This document shows positions 7,601-11,955 of a stretch of DNA of 11,955 nucleotides, in pieces. The notes below the pieces were generated by a model, which was not told the origin of the DNA, made no database searches, and saw only the letters and a list, made by a program, of their open reading frames with translations. How positions within the stretch are numbered: the stretch's first letter is position 1; every line of letters begins with the position of its first letter. The DNA is taken from positions 1-11,955 of the forward strand of contig CAZKYP010000102.1 of the NCBI GenBank assembly GCA_964556885.1, in the 5' to 3' direction. The position numbers and the translations under genes are program-made. Source of the DNA: CAZKYP01 sp964556885. GTDB taxonomy: Bacteria; Planctomycetota; Phycisphaerae; Sedimentisphaerales; Anaerobacaceae.

Positions 7601-8614
7601 TCTATCATAAAAACCTGGGTACGGATTCCTGATCTCAGCGGAATAGCCGAATTTTAAAACCAGTGCATTTGCTAAGGAAGTGTTCCATGTCCCTGAAGCA
7701 GCACTAGTGAAATCTACCTCACAAGCAATACCACAAGAGAAACACAGAGCAGCTATTTCACTGTCATTTAAATCAATATTATTTTGATATTTATACTCAA
7801 TGCTCTCTAAATAAGTATTTAATTGATCAAAAGAAGGAAAATCATAAGTAAATCTGTCTTGATCTATACTTATGCTATTTGAAGTGATATATTCATCACT
7901 ATTATTAAATCGTGCACCTCCAATATCTTCATAGTAATTAATTATCTGTGCCATTGTGGTTGCTATGCAGCCCGTTTTGGATCTCTGCCCTGTCTGAGGA
8001 TCAATAGGACAAAAATTATTATAGGGTGGACCTTGGTGCCATGTGGTTTCTACCCATCCGCCGGTTGATGTTGTACCTTCTTCCGGCCATTGCTGAAAAG
8101 CTATATCGTTAAAATATTCAAGATTTTCAGAAATATAACCATGCCATAAGTTATTATTCTCTATCTTTCTTGATTCACTGTATGCAGGAGCCGCTTCTAA
8201 TCTTAATTCCATATCCTTTTTTAACATGCGAGATAGAACATTATTTTCATCCTCTGTTGGAAAATTGCTATTGAAAGAGTACGCAATGATTGGGGTGATA
8301 TTTGTATCTGTTGATGTGACAATAAAGCCTTTCGGCTCTAATTTTGTGACATAGGCAAGCACTTTTCCACTATCACTGAAAATCTCTGTGATACCAGTTG
8401 TGATGAACTTTACGGCAGGCCCTTTCGAAGCACCTGTCATTGAAAGAAGCTTTAGTTCTTTTTTCTGCCTGAGGTCATGTACTTTAAGAAATGTTTCGGT
8501 AACATTTCCTACATGTTCAATGTTGACCGGTTCAGCTAAAAGTACAGAACACAGAAGAAATGATGGCATGATTAAGGATAGAACAATAAATCTTCTAAAT
8601 GGAATTGAATACAT
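4601..8614 (-). CDS. Secreted C10-family (streptopain-like) cysteine peptidase with duplicated beta-helix modules, 1337 aa
   Basis: ATG 8614 is preceded by AGGAGGA with good spacing. Residues 1-27 are a signal peptide (LLA cleavage). About 28-180 is a propeptide-like region with the KGFIVTSTDTNITPIIAYS block typical of C10 zymogens. The peptidase spans about 185-415: nucleophile Cys216 in KTGCIATTMAQ, His362 in GGHSIVADGYN, and HLNFGWG at 376-382, matching the HVNWGWG signature of streptopain relatives. The rest is one module repeated twice: an anchor-D-like Ig domain (about 420-530, 882-980), a right-handed beta-helix of PbH1-type repeats such as NNIIVNN with GGGI (about 540-780, 990-1240), and an anchor-Q-like end (DYDG..ADWHL...SPCIDGG, about 805-868 and 1263-1334). 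It stops with TAG after GADEYVYP, with no sorting signal in frame. Base use is visibly AT-richer than in the flanking genes, suggesting separate acquisition. Family assignment is secure; the substrate is unknown. Confidence 0.93.
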   Translation of the reverse strand: MYSIPFRRFIVLSLIMPSFLLCSVLLAEPVNIEHVGNVTETFLKVHDLRQKKELKLLSMTGASKGPAVKFITTGITEIFSDSGKVLAYVTKLEPKGFIVTSTDTNITPIIAYSFNSNFPTEDENNVLSRMLKKDMELRLEAAPAYSESRKIENNNLWHGYISENLEYFNDIAFQQWPEEGTTSTGGWVETTWHQGPPYNNFCPIDPQTGQRSKTGCIATTMAQIINYYEDIGGARFNNSDEYITSNSISIDQDRFTYDFPSFDQLNTYLESIEYKYQNNIDLNDSEIAALCFSCGIACEVDFTSAASGTWNTSLANALVLKFGYSAEIRNPYPGFYDRLKSSIVNKAPAALGVSKPDQCGGHSIVADGYNTDRFYHLNFGWGTDLPHSILGAWYVLPVGLPDDYSIVFDGTFINEPDRNFSALTINTNSVNIGGCRAGEITPIESIIFKNTGLNSIFINSINTPEHFLISETAGSINSDSLADVLIESGMEKVIFIQGHFDDMGLFGGDLVINYTSNEEEYFKIIEVFGYGIPEGGTIINEKTLFNVHLMPSESPYYICCDVEADNLVIEPGVELKFYPHLLNASNLQAIGTSSQPIIFTAADPAMGWKGIHLSYADTIRYCEIEHCTSTPIVCAAPANFGENEVVIENNVIRNNSILEKWGTIGGGGIGCWYNSCPIIRNNIICNNFISAQDGGGICVAYGAKPTIENNIIVNNHTLNRGGGIFVIEASPILRNNTIAYNKAGSGGGIYCYANASPTISNSIIWGNVSGIEDQIYLSKFSVPELQYNDIEGGKNSIKGDTFSGIYEHNIEEYPGFVAPSSGAGLDYDGFLADWHLNIDSPCIDGGNPNDPVGDEPFPHGYRVNIGAYGGTNEAQLTSGLSLTAIPDPMDFGSVQAGSNSDLILYLKNGSTGSVNIINISSSDPAHFGLQNKKIILDSGEIETLQVTFTPDSNSVNFYYANIIISSNELPDYEIPVKGYGYLGTLINMPLVSGTWTADNGPYLIENDIEVANGMSLIIEPGVEVIFRGKYFLKVGENATLIANGTKSEEITFTCADTAEGWLGLDFISSGEDDELSYCDISYGRANGSSPHNYGGAIYCENSSPKIQCNIIHHNYASEAGGGICVLSSSPLIASNIICNNYAYNSGGGGIFCQVCSPIIVNNIIVNNRGFSGGGIKCNVNCCPKIINNTISNNISNYGGGLFCDNNSEPEILNSIIYGNTAMFEGQQICLDYDSDPNFFWNDIQGGATHFGLVGTGSVFNGAYANNIDTDPIFVDPSSGAGTDYDGISADWHLQRSSPCIDAGDPSYPMDADDIDIDGNPRIIGNRIDIGADEYVYP
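5000..6997 (-). repeat. Internal tandem duplication in the C10 protein (PbH1 beta-helix and anchor-Q-like modules)
   Basis: The halves 540-868 and 990-1334 of the protein correspond: LVIEPGVELKFYP matches LIIEPGVEVIFRG, and PSSGAGLDYDGFLADWHL matches PSSGAGTDYDGISADWHL. Between them lie the ladder repeats with I-x-N-N and GGGI rungs. In DNA, the first copy runs about 6997-6011 and the second about 5647-4613. The copies differ at most codons, so the duplication is old. Confidence 0.7.
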
Positions 8615-8620
8615 TATGTT

Positions 8621-8627
8621 TCCTCCT
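8621..8627 (-). promoter_or_regulatory. Shine-Dalgarno of the C10 gene
   Basis: AGGAGGA is placed 6 nt before ATG 8614 and fixes that start. It contrasts with the paralog array, where no such site precedes the TTG starts. Confidence 0.85.
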
Positions 8628-8687
8628 ATATACTTTTCGCCATTTCGCGCTGAAATTGGAGCTCAATGTATCTCCTCAAACAATTAG

Positions 8688-8716
8688 ATTATATGATGTG
8701 TTGAGGTCATTGTCAA
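8688..8716 (-). promoter_or_regulatory. Sigma70-type promoter for the C10 peptidase gene
   Basis: The minus strand reads TTGACA (8716-8711), exactly 17 nt, then TATAAT (8693-8688): both hexamers and the spacer match the housekeeping consensus perfectly. It predicts transcription starting near 8681 and a leader of about 65 nt before ATG 8614. Confidence 0.8.
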
Positions 8717-8910
8717 GCTTTCTTTAATTCTATTGCATAGACCAAAGGTTGTTCTGTGAGATTCTGCGAGCGACTTGTTAAAAGAAAAAAGGGGCAACGA
8801 GTGGATTTCAGAAATACTTGGATGCAGACAGCGATCGAGGCCAAATCGCGATTGTTGAGTGGCGAGCAAAACTGCTGCGAACGAAAGCTTCGGAATGGTG
8901 GCATTGTACC

Positions 8911-8930
8911 CTAAAAAATACATTTTTTAG
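8911..8930. repeat. Perfect A/T-rich inverted repeat
   Basis: CTAAAAAAT and ATTTTTTAG flank a 2-nt AC centre, giving a 20-nt near-palindrome. It lacks the GC-rich stem of a factor-independent terminator. It could be a protein-binding site or a repeat end. Confidence 0.5.
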
Positions 8931-9019
8931 TCAGTTTTCGAGTACAACCATTCTACAACTCTACAACCAAATCGAAAATATTGTGATAAGAGGACGCATA
9001 ATAAAAGATTGTGGTATCA

Positions 9020-9062
9020 AGGATTTTAGTATTTGATTTTAAGCTCCTAACAGGTGACCTGT
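9020..9062. repeat. Dispersed intergenic repeat, copy 2
   Basis: It aligns with 4356-4394: GGATTTTAGTATTTGAT, AAGCTC, TGACCTGT. The right end is a 13-nt palindrome, ACAGGT-G-ACCTGT (9050-9062), which is imperfect in copy 1. Further shared words nearby are AAATTGTAACTA (9209-9220) and GACCTGTTTT (9224-9233). Confidence 0.5.
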
Positions 9063-9271
9063 ATCAGCGACATGCGAGAAAAAGGGCTGACTGTTTTTAT
9101 TTTGCCGGCTCTTTACGCATTCTAAACGTTTTGTCTCTTTTCAAGTTGACCTATAGTGTTATGGCGTTACAGCTCGGTTGCAGATTAGGACATCTCCAAT
9201 CTCAGGCGAAATTGTAACTATTCGACCTGTTTTCGGTTTACTCATACATTTTGCAGGACAACCTGATTGAG

Positions 9272-10537
9272 TTATAAATCGAGTCCAGTGCCGGTCACGT
9301 CCTCGGTCGTTAATAGTTGGCCGCTGAATCCGGTTACGTTAATGTCTTTAAGAACCAGGTCTCGGATGTGGCACAGGTTCATGCCCTTGGCTGCGGTGCC
9401 TGTGATGTTTGTCAAAGACAGTCCCTGCACGGGCTTCTCGGATGTGACCTTATTGGCATTTACAATCTCCGAGGCATCGTGCAAACGTACGTTCGAGAAG
9501 CTTAGGTTCTGTGCTGAAGGGTAGCCAAGCAGGCCTTCCACGGGATCATCTAAAGTGTTGGTGTTACCACCCTGTGTAAGATTAATCCGAAGAAAACCAC
9601 CGCTCAGTACATCTATATCTTCGCCGTGGATGTTTTCTGTGATCCCGGCTCTGCCGATCCGGGTCTTGATGTATATAGCGAATGTGCGGCAGTTAAATTT
9701 ACAGCCTTCAATGCGTACATTTCGGACACCGCCGGATGTTTCACTGCCGATGCCGACACCGGCAAAAACACGACCTCGCAGAGTGCTGTTTCGGATGATT
9801 ACGTCCTCGGTGGGTTTTCCGATGCGTGCACCGTTCATGCCGCGTCCGGACTTGAGACTGATGCAGTCGTCGCCGGTATCAATGTCACAGCCCTCGATAA
9901 GTACGTTCCTGCAGGAGTCGATGTCAATGCCGTCCCGTAGTCCCCGGATGGTGACGTTCTTGATAATTACGTCTGTACAGTAGGTCGGATGTGTCGCCCA
10001 GTTGCCGCCCTGCGTAACTGTGAAGCCTTCCCAATGCACATCATTACAGTTAATGGGCTCCAGCACTACAGCACCGCGTGGATTTTGCGGGGCCGCCACC
10101 CTGGGATTGCCTTCAATGCGGCCCGGCCCAATGATGCCCGTGTGGTCCACATTGGCCGCGTAAATCAAGGCGCGGCGTCCGGGTTGCCATCGCCCTTCCC
10201 AGCGGATATCTATCATGGGATAGTCGTTTGGGTCGGAACTGCCTATAATCACGCTATTGGGATCGAGTTTGAGTATTGTTTGATAACCTATCTGCACACT
10301 GCCAATGAGATAGCGACCCGCAGGCACAATAACCTGCCCTCCGCCCGAGACTGCACAAGTGTCCAGAGTCTTTTGAAAGGCCACGGTATCTTTGGCGAGG
10401 CCGTCGCCTTTGGCGCCAAAGTCACGCACATTAAAGGTTTGGGTTTCAGATGTGGTTTGTGCCTGGATGGTTGACAAAGAGCAGAAGAGCGACAAGGCCA
10501 GCAATGTGACGAAATAAAAAACAGTAGTTTTTCTCAT
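9272..10537 (-). CDS. Secreted GH28-family glycoside hydrolase (polygalacturonase-like), 421 aa
   Basis: ATG 10537 follows a weak GGAAAGG site about 9 nt upstream. Residues 1-27 are a signal peptide (TIQAQ). The N-terminal FNVRDFGAKGDG (35-46) and GGGQVIVPAGRYLIG are the usual opening of pectate-lyase-3/GH28 beta-helix proteins. GH28 signatures appear in order: DGIDIDSC (202-209), TGDDCISLKSG (221-231, catalytic Asp pair 223-224), GVGIGSE (260-266) and IKTR (290-293, conserved Lys). The usual His of the GHG motif is replaced by Val261, as in several bacterial GH28 subgroups, so the substrate may be an unusual galacturonide or rhamnogalacturonan linkage rather than plain polygalacturonate. The length is normal for a single-domain enzyme. 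It lies 36 nt after the CE15 gene and is probably co-transcribed with it. It acts outside the cytoplasm on pectic material. Confidence 0.92.
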   Translation of the reverse strand: MRKTTVFYFVTLLALSLFCSLSTIQAQTTSETQTFNVRDFGAKGDGLAKDTVAFQKTLDTCAVSGGGQVIVPAGRYLIGSVQIGYQTILKLDPNSVIIGSSDPNDYPMIDIRWEGRWQPGRRALIYAANVDHTGIIGPGRIEGNPRVAAPQNPRGAVVLEPINCNDVHWEGFTVTQGGNWATHPTYCTDVIIKNVTIRGLRDGIDIDSCRNVLIEGCDIDTGDDCISLKSGRGMNGARIGKPTEDVIIRNSTLRGRVFAGVGIGSETSGGVRNVRIEGCKFNCRTFAIYIKTRIGRAGITENIHGEDIDVLSGGFLRINLTQGGNTNTLDDPVEGLLGYPSAQNLSFSNVRLHDASEIVNANKVTSEKPVQGLSLTNITGTAAKGMNLCHIRDLVLKDINVTGFSGQLLTTEDVTGTGLDL

Positions 10538-10573
10538 GAGGAATTACCTTTCCATATCTAAACGCGCCATAAA

Positions 10574-11955
10574 TTATTTGGATTGTAAGGCGGCATCCAG
10601 TTCCGCTTCGGTGGGGAAGCGGTCGAAGGTGCGTTCTACGGGCTTATTGCGCATGTGTTTGTCCACAAAGTCCATCATTGCCGTCCAGTCTTCCTCAGTG
10701 AACATGTGGCCGTGGTTTGCGAAGTTCACACCGAGCCGGTCTTTTACCTTATAGAGCTCGTAGGCCGGTTGTGCACCGAGTATGGATTGTCTGACAGCCT
10801 CCGGCAGGGAGATAGTATCTGTCATACCTTCCAAAGCAATAAATGGCCTGGGTGCACACAGGGCAAGGAACCAGTGCTGATCAAAGGGCAGTTTGTCAAT
10901 GTGCCCCCTGAATTGATGAAGGTTCGGAGAAAACCAGTTGGGATATTTTGTCTCCATGATGTCCAGCGTCTCGCTCCTGCGCGGGCCTGCGAATCGATAT
11001 GCACCCATGCCACCGCCGCCCGTGACCACAGGTGCACCTATGAGACGTTCGTCAAATGCTGCTGCTATCATGGAAGACTTGCCATTGCGTGATGCGCCCG
11101 TGATGACGAGTATTTTTTTGTCAATAGCCGGATCTTTTTCCAGGTAGTCTGCAACGCGTGACGCACCCCATGCCCATGCGGCGAGAATTCCCCAGTCATA
11201 ATTCGGGTAGGCGGGGAAGAAACGTGTGTTGCGAAAAGCCCAGCTCCCGTCCAGATTGCGCAAGGTCGTGTCTTCAGCGCAATCATTTGCATTGAAAATG
11301 ACAAGGGCATAACCTCGTTCGAATACGTACATGAGTCTTTGAGCCAGATTTTCGGCATTAGACATAGGAACGGGATTTTGTTCGCGTTTTATTTCATCGG
11401 CATTCGGTACCGGGCCGACCATTATAAGCACGTTTTTACCGCGGCCCTGATTGGGACCTTGCGGCAAACGCGGCAAAGGCGTGGCGCCGGGTGGCGTGCC
11501 TGCCTGCAGGATGATCGCAGGAAACGGCCCGCCCTCACCGGGTGTGAAAATGCCGATGTCGAGGCTTAGTTTCTCTTCCGGGCCGAATGTCAGATGCACC
11601 AGGCGGTATTTTACCCGGCCCTCAGACAAAGTCTCCGAGCCGACCTCAACACCTTTGACATTACCGGGCGCCGGCGGCATCTGTCCCACGGCATAATACT
11701 CGAGAATCTTCCGAATCTCTTCACGCCGCTTTTGCCATTGTTCCAGTGTTGTCACCTTAGTGCCGTCGTTCATTGTCAGCACGTCCGGCATTTCCTTAAG
11801 CACGGGCAGTTCATCCACACCCGGCAGCTTGCCCATAGGCGTATCTATCGGAGGAATCGGAATCTCACATGGATCAGAGCCGTCTTGAGGAGTGGTTGAC
11901 GTCGCCGTATTCTGCTGAGCGTGCGTTCCAACAACCATTGCCAACAGACAAACAA
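10574..11955 (-). CDS. CE15-type glucuronoyl esterase, secreted; 5' end off the window
   Basis: The frame is open to the right edge, and the first visible residues (VCLLAMVVGTHA then QQ) are the end of a signal peptide. The true start is therefore a few codons beyond the window, and the TTG at 11944 is not the start. Counting from that TTG, the nucleophile motif GASRNGKS has Ser285, the G-x-S-R-x-G-K signature of carbohydrate esterase family 15. GGGGMGAYRF (309-318), LPFDQHWFLALCAPRPFI (352-369) and ANHGHMF (409-415, catalytic His candidates 411 and 413) follow in the expected order for the alpha/beta hydrolase fold. CE15 enzymes cleave esters between glucuronic acid of xylan and lignin alcohols; some bacterial members act on other uronic acid esters. 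With a GH28 gene just downstream, a role in uronate-rich cell-wall polysaccharide breakdown is likely. It ends at TAA 10574. Confidence 0.92.
   Translation of the reverse strand, partial: VCLLAMVVGTHAQQNTATSTTPQDGSDPCEIPIPPIDTPMGKLPGVDELPVLKEMPDVLTMNDGTKVTTLEQWQKRREEIRKILEYYAVGQMPPAPGNVKGVEVGSETLSEGRVKYRLVHLTFGPEEKLSLDIGIFTPGEGGPFPAIILQAGTPPGATPLPRLPQGPNQGRGKNVLIMVGPVPNADEIKREQNPVPMSNAENLAQRLMYVFERGYALVIFNANDCAEDTTLRNLDGSWAFRNTRFFPAYPNYDWGILAAWAWGASRVADYLEKDPAIDKKILVITGASRNGKSSMIAAAFDERLIGAPVVTGGGGMGAYRFAGPRRSETLDIMETKYPNWFSPNLHQFRGHIDKLPFDQHWFLALCAPRPFIALEGMTDTISLPEAVRQSILGAQPAYELYKVKDRLGVNFANHGHMFTEEDWTAMMDFVDKHMRNKPVERTFDRFPTEAELDAALQSK

Larger units (their letters stand above)
8615..9271. 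other. Intergenic region, 657 nt, between the GH28 and C10 genes
   Basis: It contains the C10 promoter and ribosome site near its left end, a perfect inverted repeat CTAAAAAAT-AC-ATTTTTTAG (8911-8930), a palindrome AATCGCGATT (8844-8853), ACAGGT-G-ACCTGT (9050-9062) and repeat sequence shared with 4345-4442. Several short open frames overlap on both strands, but none has a ribosome site or a recognisable protein, so I annotate no gene. Confidence 0.6.

Noticed and set aside
8684..9036. Overlapping open frames on both strands in the GH28-C10 spacer (for example 79 aa at 8684-8923 minus and 72 aa at 8818-9036 plus)
   Set aside because: They overlap each other and the C10 promoter, lack ribosome sites and match no family I recognise.
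9555..10474. Long plus-strand open frames opposite the GH28 gene
   Set aside because: They are antisense shadows of a gene with a signal peptide and all GH28 motifs in order.

Overview
The window looks like accessory DNA from a polysaccharide-degrading bacterium, most probably a Planctomycetota member (Phycisphaerae/Sedimentisphaerales type). This is an inference from the gene content: a glucuronoyl esterase, a GH28 pectinase, a C10 peptidase fused to beta-helix modules and 'choice-of-anchor' domains, a dockerin-like remnant, and large secreted proteins of unknown function. Every gene I can support is on the minus strand, so transcription runs from right to left.

Layout, in transcription order. 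(1) 11955-10574: CE15-type glucuronoyl esterase, whose signal peptide is cut by the right edge, followed after 36 nt by a GH28 enzyme (10537-9272). The two form a small plant cell-wall operon. (2) 9271-8615: a 657-nt gap with a consensus-perfect sigma70 promoter (TTGACA, 17 nt, TATAAT) and a strong Shine-Dalgarno for the next gene. (3) 8614-4601: a visibly AT-richer gene for a 1337-aa secreted C10 cysteine peptidase carrying two copies of an anchor-D/beta-helix/anchor-Q module. A frame-shifted dockerin-like remnant lies just after its stop. (4) 4600-4025: a 576-nt gap with that remnant, a 10-bp inverted repeat and sequence also found downstream of the GH28 gene. (5) 4024-1: three tandem paralogous genes of an unrecognised extracytoplasmic family. 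The first is 5'-truncated, the second appears complete, and the third runs off the left edge.

The main discovery is in the tandem array. Both paralogs whose 3' ends are visible appear to stop at a UGA in the same context (MPFG-UGA). Beyond it the same frame stays open for exactly 49 more codons in both genes, and those codons encode clearly homologous protein ([SG]GTCGYSWR[IV]P ... [LV]YGK ... ER ... VIY) before a second UGA. Thirteen nucleotides after the first UGA each gene has an 8-bp stem capped by a UGG loop. The differences between the two stems all preserve pairing, including one full U-A to C-G covariation. This is the geometry of a bacterial SECIS element. I interpret the genes as an apparently undescribed selenoprotein family with a Sec-x-x-x-Cys motif. 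Including the extension also turns two apparent gaps of about 185 nt into operon-like spacings of 34-35 nt. No selenocysteine machinery genes are in the window, and I could not run homology searches, so novelty and Sec insertion remain to be verified.
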